Part shown: positions 1 through 7,189 of the stretch, in pieces
How the letters are laid out: the number at the start of each line of letters is the position of its first letter
Numbering within the stretch: position 1 is the stretch's first letter
NCBI GenBank assembly: GCA_030040475.1
Contig: JASHTQ010000461.1
Coordinates: 1-21,328 of the forward strand
Length of the DNA stretch: 21,328 nt
Source of the DNA: Streptosporangiaceae bacterium
GTDB taxonomy: Bacteria; Actinomycetota; Actinomycetes; Streptosporangiales; Streptosporangiaceae
Reading direction: 5' to 3'
Made by a program: the position numbers and the translations under genes
The notes under the pieces: generated by a model
Seen by the model: only the letters and a program-made list of their open reading frames with translations
The model's database searches: none
What the model was told of the DNA's origin: nothing

Positions 1-333
1 GTGCTCGCCGTGACCGCGCTGATCTTCCTGGTCGGCGGCCCGGTAGCGCTGCTCGTCCCCGCGCTCGCCTTGCTGGCCCGGCTGCTGCCCCGGTCGCGCA
101 CGAGAGGATCCGTGTTCGGCCGCATCGCCGCGGCGCCACTGCCCCTGCTGGCCGCGGCCGGCCTGATCGCCTCCGGGCTGCTGTCGGCGGCCCAGCCGTT
201 CGGCGACGGCCTGCTCGGTCCCTTCGGCTGGCCGGCGCAGGTGTGCGCGCTGATCGCGCTGGCCGCCGCGCTGACGCCGGGCCCGGCCGGGCTCAAGCCC
301 GGATCCGGCAATGCCGGGCAGGCGGCCCGATGA
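1..333 (+). CDS. Small membrane protein, probably 5'-truncated by the window edge
   Basis: The reading frame is open from the first base. The GTG at position 1 may be the true start or an internal Val codon, so the gene is treated as possibly partial. The 110 visible residues are very hydrophobic, with about three likely membrane segments (near residues 1-28, 40-63 and 74-93) and a basic loop (LLPRSRTRG) between the first two. No enzymatic motif is visible. The stop overlaps the start of the next gene (ATGA), so the two are almost certainly co-transcribed and translationally coupled with the EamA/NIPA-like transporter. It may be an accessory membrane subunit or a second small transporter-like protein. 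I do not recognise the family. Confidence 0.6.
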   Translation: MLAVTALIFLVGGPVALLVPALALLARLLPRSRTRGSVFGRIAAAPLPLLAAAGLIASGLLSAAQPFGDGLLGPFGWPAQVCALIALAAALTPGPAGLKPGSGNAGQAAR

Positions 334-1292
334 GCGCCGCGTCCTACGCCGGGATCCCGCTGGCGCTGCTGGCCGCCACGGCCTACAACGCGGGGCTGAT
401 AGTGGAGAAACGCGCCCTGGGCCAGATGCCGGTCCTGGACCTGCGCCGGGTGCCGCGCGTGATCGCCGGCCTGCTGGCCAGCAGGACCTGGCTGAGCGGC
501 TTCGCATTGATGCTCGTCGGCCTGGCCTGCCAGGCGATCGTGCTCACCTTCGAGCCGGTCAGCGTCGTGCAGCCGGTGCTCGCCTGCGGCGTCGCGCTGG
601 TGCCCGTGATGTCCAGGGTCGTGCTGCGGGAGCGGCTGCGCGGCACCGAGATCTGGTCCGTAGCGATGATCATCGTCGCCATGGTGCTGCTTGCCCTGTC
701 GACGTCCGGCGCGAGCACGCAGGTCGGCCACCATGCCGACGCGGCTCGGATGGCGGCGGTCATGGTCTCCTCGGTCGTCGTCGGTGCCGCCGTTGCGGCC
801 GTCTCGCTGCGCCGCCGCGTCGGCGAGCACGGCGCCTCGGCCGCCTCGGCCGCCGCGGTCGGCTGCGGTGTCGGCACCGGGCTGCTGTATGGCGTCGCGG
901 TCCTGGCGATAAAGGCGCTGTCCGGCATCCTGGTCGGCCACCACACGGCGGCGAGCCTGGCGATCGCGCTGGTGTCCTCGCCGTACCTTTACGCGCTGGC
1001 AGGCAGCCTGGTGGCGGGCATGCTGGCGTTCCAGGCAGCGCTGCAGGCCTGCCGCGCGTCCATCGTCGTCCCGGTCTCCGCGGTCACCGGCAGCGGGTAC
1101 GTCGTGATCGCCGCGAGCTGGCTGTTCGACGAGCACCTGCCGGCCAGCGCGGACGGGCTGGCCCTGCGGCTGGCAGGGATCGCGCTGGCCCTGCTCGGCC
1201 TCGTCGCGCTGTCCAGGCAGGCACCGGACCAGGGTCCCAGCCAGGCGGCCGAGACGGCGCCGGCCCATCTGGCAGACCTGAGGAGGCCGTGA
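330..1292 (+). CDS. EamA/NIPA-like (DMT superfamily) membrane transporter
   Basis: This 320-residue protein is almost entirely hydrophobic, with roughly eight to ten predicted transmembrane helices. The order is typical of drug/metabolite transporter superfamily members, including bacterial NIPA-like proteins: an N-terminal helix followed by a short basic segment (VEKRAL), then a helix ending in the characteristic PVSVVQPVLACGV stretch followed by RVVLRERL, and a second similar half (SIVVPVSAVTGSGYVVIAASW). The substrate cannot be read from the sequence; Mg2+ or small metabolites are possible. The ATG at 330 was chosen because it overlaps the upstream stop as ATGA. A longer frame start at 243 would overlap the upstream gene by about 90 bp. 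The stop overlaps the Trm112-like gene as TGATG. Confidence 0.75.
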   Translation: MSAASYAGIPLALLAATAYNAGLIVEKRALGQMPVLDLRRVPRVIAGLLASRTWLSGFALMLVGLACQAIVLTFEPVSVVQPVLACGVALVPVMSRVVLRERLRGTEIWSVAMIIVAMVLLALSTSGASTQVGHHADAARMAAVMVSSVVVGAAVAAVSLRRRVGEHGASAASAAAVGCGVGTGLLYGVAVLAIKALSGILVGHHTAASLAIALVSSPYLYALAGSLVAGMLAFQAALQACRASIVVPVSAVTGSGYVVIAASWLFDEHLPASADGLALRLAGIALALLGLVALSRQAPDQGPSQAAETAPAHLADLRRP

Positions 1293-1549
1293 TGGCGCTG
1301 GAATCCGCGCTGCTCGACATCCTCGTGTGTCCCATCGACAAGCGCGGCCTGCTCTATTTCGCCGACGACGCGATCCTGTACAACCCGCGGCTGCGCCGGC
1401 TCTACCGGGTCGAGAACGACATCCCGCTGCTGCTGCCCGCCCGTGCGGTCCCGGTCCCCGACGAGGAGCACGATCGCCTGATGAAGTGCGCCCGCCGCGG
1501 CGAGGTCACCGCGATCACCGCCGGCCAGACCGACGTCCTGGCGGACTAG
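1292..1549 (+). CDS. Trm112-like protein (UPF0434 family)
   Basis: This 85-residue protein begins with the family's signature order: a short helix, LLDILVCP near residues 7-14, then YNPRLRRLYRVENDIPLLLP near 39-58, matching the usual 'I..nGIPvmLp' part of the Trm112 fold. The family normally has Cys residues that can bind zinc. Here CPID replaces the common CPxC, so the metal site may be lost. Trm112 proteins are small activators of methyltransferases in eukaryotes and archaea; the role of the bacterial proteins is largely unknown. The start overlaps the preceding stop (TGATG), placing the gene last in the three-gene plus-strand operon. The C-terminal 25 residues are less conserved in pattern. 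Confidence 0.8.
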   Translation: MALESALLDILVCPIDKRGLLYFADDAILYNPRLRRLYRVENDIPLLLPARAVPVPDEEHDRLMKCARRGEVTAITAGQTDVLAD

Positions 1550-1666
1550 GTCACCGGCCGCAAGCCGCCACGGGCGACCGGCGTCCCATTTATCCCATAT
1601 GCCCCGCGCCGATGCCGCGCATCGCCCACCGGCCGGAACGCGTCCCAGCCGCAACGTCTTTACATC

Positions 1667-1686
1667 GTGGCGGTTATGACCGCCAC
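1667..1686. terminator. Hairpin between convergent genes, possible bidirectional terminator
   Basis: An 8-bp perfect stem, gtggcggt / accgccac, with a 4-nt loop (tatg), lies between the Trm112-like gene and the convergent membrane protein gene. It is flanked by an imperfect direct repeat, cttTACATCGTgGCGG at about 1658-1673 and cTTACATCGTtGCGG at about 1690-1704. The T-rich flanks on both sides (tcttt upstream, attctt downstream) suit a terminator in either direction. The rest of the 279-bp gap (1550-1828) holds nothing else that I can support. Confidence 0.5.
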
Positions 1687-1828
1687 ATTCTTACATCGTT
1701 GCGGCCAGGCCTGGTGACCGAGTGACCACTGGGGCTGCAGGGACTGCAGGGCTGACGGACGCGGCCGGATCGCCGCGGAAGGGCACCAGACCACATCCAG
1801 CACCGCGACACGCCACCCCACCGCCGGC

Positions 1829-3613
1829 CTAGCCGGACCCCCCGGACCCCCCGGACCCCCCGGATCCCACGGATCCCCCGGACCCCCCGGACCCCCCGGG
1901 CCCGCCGGGAAGCTGGTAGACGGTAAGCCCCGGCTGGCGCACTACCGCGACCGCCCCCGGCAACCGCGCGCCGACCTGCCCAGGTCCGTCCTGGTCGTCG
2001 ACCACGAACCGGACCCCGGCCGCGGTCAGGCTCGCGGTCAGCGGCCCGCCCCCGTCGATGACGCCGTCCAGCCGCCGCGCCCGCGGGTCGTCGGGCGCGA
2101 GCTGCACGTCGCCGACACGGGTCCCGTCGTTCCAGATCACCGGGCGCGACAGCAGCAGGGACCACGGATCGAACATCGCCTCGCCGTGGTTCCAGGCCGG
2201 CCTGCGATATGTCTGCCACGGCAGCAGCAGCACGTCGCCCCGCGCCGGGCTGTCGTCGATCAGCCGCGCCGCGGCCAGCCATTCCGCCGGGTACCAGGCC
2301 GGCCGAAGCCGCCCGGCGGCGCCCCACGCCAGCCCGGGCAGCAGAACCACCGGCACAACCAGCGCGAGAACCCCGATCACGCCCGCGCCGGCCGGCCGCC
2401 CCGTCTTCTGCCCGATCATCCCGAACGATCCCGGGTGCACCGCCCAGGCAACGGCGATTCCGAATCCGGCGGCCTCGAGGAGGGCAAGCGGCGCCACGAA
2501 CTGCTGCCCGTCGCGCAGCACGGCGGCGCCGGGGAATGCGGCCGTCACCGCCCGCAGCAGGTCCCGCCCGGCCGGCGTCACCCCGACGCACGCGATCACG
2601 AGGCCCACCGCCGCCGCGACCGCCAGCCCCGGCCACCGACCTCGCCCGGGCGAGCCCTCCCCGCGCCGTCCGGATAGCCGGCCACCAACCGCGCCGCCCA
2701 GATAGCCGGCCAGCGCGGCGATCACGATGACCAGCCACAGCGCCGACCACGCCCCGCCGTAGGCCTTCGGCACGGTCTGCGCGTTCCACGCGCCGCCCAG
2801 CATCAGCAGGCTGCCGACGGTGCCGAACGGCGTGTCCGCCCGCGCCGCGAACGCCGCCACGCCCGCGGGGTCCGCGTACACCGCGTGCTGCAGCGACGGG
2901 ATGAGCCACGGCAGGCTGCCGACGGCAAGGGCGGCGAGCGCGATGCCCGCCCGGCGAGCAGAGGTCAGCAGCGCCGCAGGGACGACGACCAGGGCGGTGA
3001 TCGCCATCGCGGCGAACCCCCCGATCACCGCGGGCACCAGCGACGCTCCCAGCCGCCCCGTCCAGCCCCATCGTTCCTGGTCAGCGACGAGCACCGCCCG
3101 CAGCGCCCACGGCAGGCCGGCGTAGCCGAGCAGCAACGCCCACTGGCCGATGATCAGCCGCTCGCCCACGTACGGGTTCCAGGCGTAGAACACCCCGCCG
3201 GCCAGCCGGGCAGCAAGCGGCTCCCGGTCGAGCAGCGCGGCCACCCCGGCGCAGCCGAGCATGAAGATCGCCAGCAGCACAAGCTTCTGCACGACATCGG
3301 CCGGGACGACCCGCGACACGGCCGCGACGAAAAGGCCGCTTGGCACCGCCCGCGGCGGGGCGAGCCCAGGCAGCGCCGCGGCGAACGGCTCACGCGGCAC
3401 GAACACCATGTCGTAGCTGAGCAGGAACCCGCGCCGCAGCCCGGGTCCGAGCGCGAGCAGGCCAAGGCACAGCCCGGTGATCAGGCCCGGGACGTTGCGC
3501 CGCACGGTCGCGCCCACGCCAGGCAGAGTAACGACCGCCGCGCACGGCCGCCAGCGGCCGTCGCCGGGCGCAAAAGCCAAGGCCGTCGGTGCCGCCCGTA
3601 AAGGCCCGATCAT
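1829..3613 (-). CDS. Large multi-pass membrane protein, possible GT-C-type glycosyltransferase
   Basis: The frame gives up to 594 residues. It has about ten or more hydrophobic helices through residue ~400, then a soluble C-terminal domain (about 430-565) with WYPAEWLAAARLIDD and DVLLLPWQTYRRPAWN. It ends in a Gly-Gly-Ser repeat tail. The first loop after the first helix (LLSYDMVFVPREPF) carries acidic residues, as GT-C glycosyltransferases do, and a soluble tail after many helices also fits that fold, so a polyprenyl-phosphate-sugar transferase in envelope glycan synthesis is plausible but inferred. The start is uncertain: ATG at 3613 has a weak GGCGG upstream. The GTG at about 3517 lies just before the basic stretch and first helix (VRRNVPGLITGL) and would shorten the protein by 32 residues. 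A promoter/operator region lies upstream at about 3635-3680. Confidence 0.6.
   Translation of the reverse strand: MIGPLRAAPTALAFAPGDGRWRPCAAVVTLPGVGATVRRNVPGLITGLCLGLLALGPGLRRGFLLSYDMVFVPREPFAAALPGLAPPRAVPSGLFVAAVSRVVPADVVQKLVLLAIFMLGCAGVAALLDREPLAARLAGGVFYAWNPYVGERLIIGQWALLLGYAGLPWALRAVLVADQERWGWTGRLGASLVPAVIGGFAAMAITALVVVPAALLTSARRAGIALAALAVGSLPWLIPSLQHAVYADPAGVAAFAARADTPFGTVGSLLMLGGAWNAQTVPKAYGGAWSALWLVIVIAALAGYLGGAVGGRLSGRRGEGSPGRGRWPGLAVAAAVGLVIACVGVTPAGRDLLRAVTAAFPGAAVLRDGQQFVAPLALLEAAGFGIAVAWAVHPGSFGMIGQKTGRPAGAGVIGVLALVVPVVLLPGLAWGAAGRLRPAWYPAEWLAAARLIDDSPARGDVLLLPWQTYRRPAWNHGEAMFDPWSLLLSRPVIWNDGTRVGDVQLAPDDPRARRLDGVIDGGGPLTASLTAAGVRFVVDDQDGPGQVGARLPGAVAVVRQPGLTVYQLPGGPGGSGGSGGSVGSGGSGGSGGSG
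1833..1909. repeat. 9-bp tandem repeat at the 3' end of the membrane protein gene
   Basis: About eight and a half consecutive copies of a 9-bp unit (ccggacccc on the plus strand, with variants ccggatccc, acggatccc and ccgggcccg) run up to the stop codon. On the minus strand each unit encodes one Gly-Gly-Ser-type tripeptide, giving a flexible C-terminal tail. Because the unit is a multiple of three, copy-number change by slippage would alter tail length without a frameshift. Confidence 0.9.
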
Positions 3614-3635
3614 CCGCCGCCGGTATAACCACCAT

Positions 3636-3680
3636 CCGTTCGGGAAATTTAAAAAGATTTTTACCGAACGGTCAGTGGTT
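3636..3680 (-). promoter_or_regulatory. Candidate promoter with overlapping inverted-repeat operator
   Basis: Read on the minus strand, ctgacc (-35-like) is followed 18 nt later by taaatt (-10-like), in an unusually AT-rich island. Two arms form a perfect 8-bp inverted repeat: ccgttcgg at 3636-3643 and ccgaacgg at 3664-3671 (plus-strand coordinates), flanking the -10. The second arm sits inside a smaller pseudo-palindrome, ACCG-tt-CGGT when read on the minus strand, a layout common in TetR-family operators. A repressor bound here would block the promoter of the large membrane protein gene. The factor is unknown and no TetR gene is present in the window. Confidence 0.45.
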
Positions 3681-3763
3681 CCCCGCCGCGAGTACGGACT
3701 TCGTAACCCGTGGCATGGACCGCCGCTGCGCGTCAGCCAGCCGATGATCCTGCGGCAGGCGGG

Positions 3764-4729
3764 CTAGCAGGACCATCGCGCGCCGTAAGTCAAGCCAATT
3801 CTCAGCCACTGATACCACAGGTGGATATCGCCCGCGGTATCTGGACGCACGAGCGCACCAGGGTCGGCGAAGTCGTCGACCATTCCGCAGGGTAGGCCAG
3901 GTATCTTCCAGACCGACGCAGGCTGGCTGCATGAGCCGAACCGGATTCGCAGATCGAACTCATCGCAGCGGCATAGCGCCTGAAAACTGTACCGGGGGTT
4001 GAACGGCTGATCACCTGGCGTCGTGATCGTCACTCCCACGTCGTGAGATTCGCCGCGCTCAAGCGGCCGGGGAAGCCGGACGAAATGGCGGAAGTAGCTG
4101 CCGGAAGACCGTTCACAGCGGAGCAGCGATCCGCCGTACATTACCTCGAACCCGAGCCGTTGCCCGTGGCCGTCGAAGGGCCTGCTGCCGTTTGGGCCTG
4201 CGCTCGCGGAGCGGGGAACGGCGGTCGAAATGACGAAGTCGGTGAGGCCGTCGTCTGTCGCGACGACCGTGCGCTCCTCTATGGCGGTCGGCTGCTGTCC
4301 GTCGAGTCGCAGCAACGTGCGGAGCCGGGCCAGGTACCAGCCGGTCGGCAGGTGATCGCTGGTTTCCAGCGCCCGGACGCCTCCTGACGCCTCGGCCAGC
4401 CTGATCGCCTCGTCGACCCGCCGCCGGGCGGTGCGCACATCCCGCTGGAGCCTGTCCGCGAGCCATCGCATCCGGTCCTCGAGGAACCTCTGCCGCACGT
4501 CAGCGTGCAGTGCCAGCCCAGCGGAGAACGCCAGCCCTAGGTCCTCCGGCAGGTTCCTGGTCAGCCCGTCGAGGAACGCGAGCAGCCTGCCCCGCGTCTC
4601 CTCCTGGCTTCCCGCCGGATCGATACCCGCCATCGTCCGCAGCGTGGGACCCACGCGCTCTTGCAGGTCACTGGCCATAATCCCGCGCCCGCGGCGCAGG
4701 CGGCTCAGTTCATCGGCTAATGCGCCCAT
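3764..4729 (-). CDS. Actinobacterial protein of unknown function with regulator-like N-terminus
   Basis: This 321-residue soluble protein opens with MGALADELSRLRRGRG, followed by ERVGPTLRTMAGID. That resembles the start of a family of actinobacterial proteins often annotated as hypothetical or XRE-like, but I cannot point to a clean helix-turn-helix. Residues about 45-120 are helical and charged (FLEDRMRWLADRLQRDVRTA, then RRRVDEAIRLAEA). The C-terminal half (about 150-321) is beta-rich with scattered Cys residues, as in a sensing or binding domain. It has no signal peptide or membrane segment. The ATG at 4729 is preceded by an AT-rich stretch (taattatcatc) and no close Shine-Dalgarno sequence, so a leaderless transcript is possible. 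It points the same way as the membrane protein 150 bp downstream and is divergent from the ATPase block. Confidence 0.65.
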   Translation of the reverse strand: MGALADELSRLRRGRGIMASDLQERVGPTLRTMAGIDPAGSQEETRGRLLAFLDGLTRNLPEDLGLAFSAGLALHADVRQRFLEDRMRWLADRLQRDVRTARRRVDEAIRLAEASGGVRALETSDHLPTGWYLARLRTLLRLDGQQPTAIEERTVVATDDGLTDFVISTAVPRSASAGPNGSRPFDGHGQRLGFEVMYGGSLLRCERSSGSYFRHFVRLPRPLERGESHDVGVTITTPGDQPFNPRYSFQALCRCDEFDLRIRFGSCSQPASVWKIPGLPCGMVDDFADPGALVRPDTAGDIHLWYQWLRIGLTYGARWSC

Positions 4730-5248
4730 GATGATAATTACCGTCCCCTCCCAGGTGGCGGCCCAGCCGCGTCGTGGCCGGACGCGTTATGGCCAGATCT
4801 TGCCACCTCGACCACATATTGTCCGTCTTCTGACCATGAATATCAATACTCTCCGATGCCATAATCGTGCCGGTGGAGCGCAAAGCCACCCGATGTGTGC
4901 TGGCCGCGGCCCGGAGCGGAGTGGCTAGCCTCGCGAATGCGACCCGGGAACGGCGATGTGCGGCATCGCTGTGGGGTGGAGGTGCCTGAGCAGTTCCTAA
5001 ATGATCTTGCTAAGTGCCGGCCTGCGGATGAGCTCAGGCCGGCTGAGTCGTGTACAGAACATCTGAAGGTCGATGTTCGGCGCCCCGCGGTCGCGCATTC
5101 AGGTCCCTGATCGCGTGCTGCACGGAGATGTCCTATGCTAGCCAGCGTCTTTTTGGTGGCCGCATCTCAAGCCTTCGATGTGATGCGCATGCCGATCCCG
5201 GCAAAATTACCAATATCGGTCATAACAGTATATATGGTTGGGGGAGTC
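4730..5248. other. Intergenic region between divergent genes, no convincing gene
   Basis: This 519-bp stretch is lower in GC than its surroundings and lacks the GC-rich third-position bias of the neighbouring genes. Two short overlapping open frames (4895-5110 and 5050-5265) have no family resemblance or ribosome-binding site. It holds a 9-bp perfect hairpin at 5016-5043, and an AT-rich segment (5200-5240, with gtatatatgg) just before the 5249 gene that probably contains its promoter; no clean -35/-10 pair can be named. It may be decayed sequence at the boundary of the toxin-export locus. Confidence 0.5.
5016..5043. other. 9-bp perfect hairpin in the intergenic region
   Basis: The arms gccggcctg (5016-5024) and caggccggc (5035-5043) are perfectly complementary around a 10-nt loop. 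No T tract follows. It could terminate an unseen transcript, act in the leader of the downstream ATPase operon, or be an operator. Confidence 0.4.
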
Positions 5249-7189
5249 ATGCCAGACAGCCGTGAATTTACGATTCATGACCTGGCTAATCGGGTGTTCG
5301 GCCCGCCCGAGAAATGGGGATGGGAGTACCGGGAGCCTGTCGCGGCCCGCCGCAGTCCCGAATGGGATCGCGAGCCGCTGTGGGTCGAGCCCACGAAGGC
5401 ACCCAGTCAGGTGCGCCCGCGGGTGAAGCCGATCAGGATCGTGATCGTGGTCGTGATCTTGATAATCGGGCTTGCGCTCAGGGAAATCGGCATCATCCTG
5501 GACCTGCTCGCGATCGTGCTGGCAGCCATCTGGTTCGTGCCGCTGCTCACGAGCGCGGAGAGGTCCCGGTCGCAGGAGCGGTCGGCGATTGAGAACCGCA
5601 ATCAGGATCACGCCAAGTACCAGGAGAACTGGCAGGGGTGGCGGAAGTCCGTCGAGTCGTGGAACGCGGGCGAGAAGGCGCGGATCGACAAGTCGGACCT
5701 CTGGTTCCCCGTCACCACCGAGGCGACCGTGTCCCGGGTTGACGTCTTCGGCGGCACGAGCGACGGATGGGCGGCCCTGGTCACCACGGCCGGCGCGTCA
5801 CTGCTGGCAGCCGACCGCTTCGTGCTGCTGCTCGATCTTTCCGAGCACGACGTGTCCAGCGACCTGGTTGCCATGACGCAGGCGCGCGGGATACCCGTCG
5901 ACGTGCTGGACCTGCCGTCGGAGCAGGGCTACGCGCAGATGCTGACCGGGCTCAGCTCCGAGGACGTGGCGGAGATCCTCGCCGAGGCGGTCAATACCTC
6001 ACGCGAGTCGGGGTCGGTCGAGCTGAGGTCCCTGGATTCGACGCTGATCCAGGCCGTGACCGACCGGCTGGAGGGCGGCATCACCTTCCGCAAGATCGGG
6101 GCCGGGCTCCAGGTTCTGCGGCGCACCTACGATCCGACCGGCATGCAGTCTCCCCCCTTGTCGGATCGCGAGCTGCTCAGCCTGTCGGCCTATGTCGACG
6201 CGGCCGGCCAGGACGACCAGACGCAGCGGGAACTGCAGTTCCTGATCAACAGCATCGACCTGCTTGTCGGCAGCGAGACGATGGTCTGGGGCCGGGGGAG
6301 TCACGGGAGCTTCTGGCCCCGCGGCGCGCTGGTCATCCGGACGTCCCACCAGAACCCCCGGCGCAAGGACCTGGCGGATCGCGTCCTGGTGCAGATACTG
6401 CTGCGCCACCTCCGGGAGGCCGGGGCAGGGACGGCCGCCAGCGGGAGCCTGATCATCGCCGGCTGCGATCATATCGGCCTGAAGTCCCTGGAGAGCCTGG
6501 CCCAGATGGCCCGCCGCGCGGGTACCAAGACCGTGCTCATCATGGAGCACCTGCGGGGCGACCTGGTGCAGCTGCTCGGCGGCGCGGACAGCGCCTCCGT
6601 GATCATGCGGCTGGGCAACGCCCAGGAGGCCGCCGCGGCCGCCGAGCACATCGGGCGCGGCCACAAGTTCGTCATGAACCAGATCAGCAGGCAGCTGAGC
6701 GACGCGAGCACCGAGGGCGAGTCCAAGACGTGGGGCGCGAGCGGCACCGTGACCCACGGGAGCTCGTTCGGCGGCGCCACCACGTTCAGCGACGACGGCG
6801 GCGTCAGCCGCAGCTCGAACTGGAGTCAGCACAGCTCGGTCTCCAGGACCGACAACTGGTCCCGGACCGTGAACTGGTCGACCACGAACACGGTCACCGA
6901 CGGGGCCACCGTCAGCCGGGTGTACGAGTTCGCCGTCGAGCCGACCCAGATCCAGGCGATGCCCATGACGGCGTTCATCTTCGTCGGCACATCAGGCGGG
7001 CAGCGGCAGGTCGTCGCGGGCGACTGTAACCCCGGCATCTCCCTGCTCGACCGGGTGGCCGCCATCACCACGGGCCCGCAGAAATCCGTCCAGGCAGCGG
7101 ACCCCGCGGCCATCGGTGCCCGGATACTCGACCAGGATCAGGCGATCGGAGTGCCCCGGAGCCAGAGCTCGCCAGGCCAGCGCGCATGA
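5249..7189 (+). CDS. Two-TM protein resembling a degenerate VirD4/FtsK-type ATPase
   Basis: This 646-residue protein has a soluble N-terminal ~60 residues, two adjacent transmembrane helices (about 62-78 and 79-100), a charged helical segment (102-147), and a cytoplasmic domain laid out like a VirD4/TraG-type coupling ATPase. Where a P-loop is expected, residues 168-175 read GGTSDGWA, so the Lys is replaced by Trp. Where Walker B is expected, 400-407 read SLIIAGCD, without the following Glu. The segment 450-479 (VIMRLGNAQEAAAAAEHIGR onward) matches the usual end of such domains. A Ser/Thr-rich insert with repeated NW dipeptides follows (490-550). ATP hydrolysis is therefore unlikely; a structural or docking role is inferred. 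ATG 5249 follows gggggag closely. An upstream start at 5135 was rejected because its codons have low third-position GC. The stop overlaps the HerA-like gene as ATGA. Confidence 0.7.
   Translation: MPDSREFTIHDLANRVFGPPEKWGWEYREPVAARRSPEWDREPLWVEPTKAPSQVRPRVKPIRIVIVVVILIIGLALREIGIILDLLAIVLAAIWFVPLLTSAERSRSQERSAIENRNQDHAKYQENWQGWRKSVESWNAGEKARIDKSDLWFPVTTEATVSRVDVFGGTSDGWAALVTTAGASLLAADRFVLLLDLSEHDVSSDLVAMTQARGIPVDVLDLPSEQGYAQMLTGLSSEDVAEILAEAVNTSRESGSVELRSLDSTLIQAVTDRLEGGITFRKIGAGLQVLRRTYDPTGMQSPPLSDRELLSLSAYVDAAGQDDQTQRELQFLINSIDLLVGSETMVWGRGSHGSFWPRGALVIRTSHQNPRRKDLADRVLVQILLRHLREAGAGTAASGSLIIAGCDHIGLKSLESLAQMARRAGTKTVLIMEHLRGDLVQLLGGADSASVIMRLGNAQEAAAAAEHIGRGHKFVMNQISRQLSDASTEGESKTWGASGTVTHGSSFGGATTFSDDGGVSRSSNWSQHSSVSRTDNWSRTVNWSTTNTVTDGATVSRVYEFAVEPTQIQAMPMTAFIFVGTSGGQRQVVAGDCNPGISLLDRVAAITTGPQKSVQAADPAAIGARILDQDQAIGVPRSQSSPGQRA

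Noticed and set aside
2186..3601. Several long plus-strand frames opposite the large membrane protein gene
   Set aside because: Arg/Pro/Gly-rich shadow translations of GC-rich DNA; the minus-strand frame gives clear membrane helices.
5135..5248. Upstream start for the pseudo-ATPase adding a hydrophobic N-terminus
   Set aside because: The extra 38 codons are AT-rich at third positions and ATG 5249 has a gggggag site just before it.
4895..5265. Two short overlapping plus-strand frames in the intergenic region
   Set aside because: No recognisable domain, no ribosome-binding site, no third-position GC bias; treated as non-coding or decayed.
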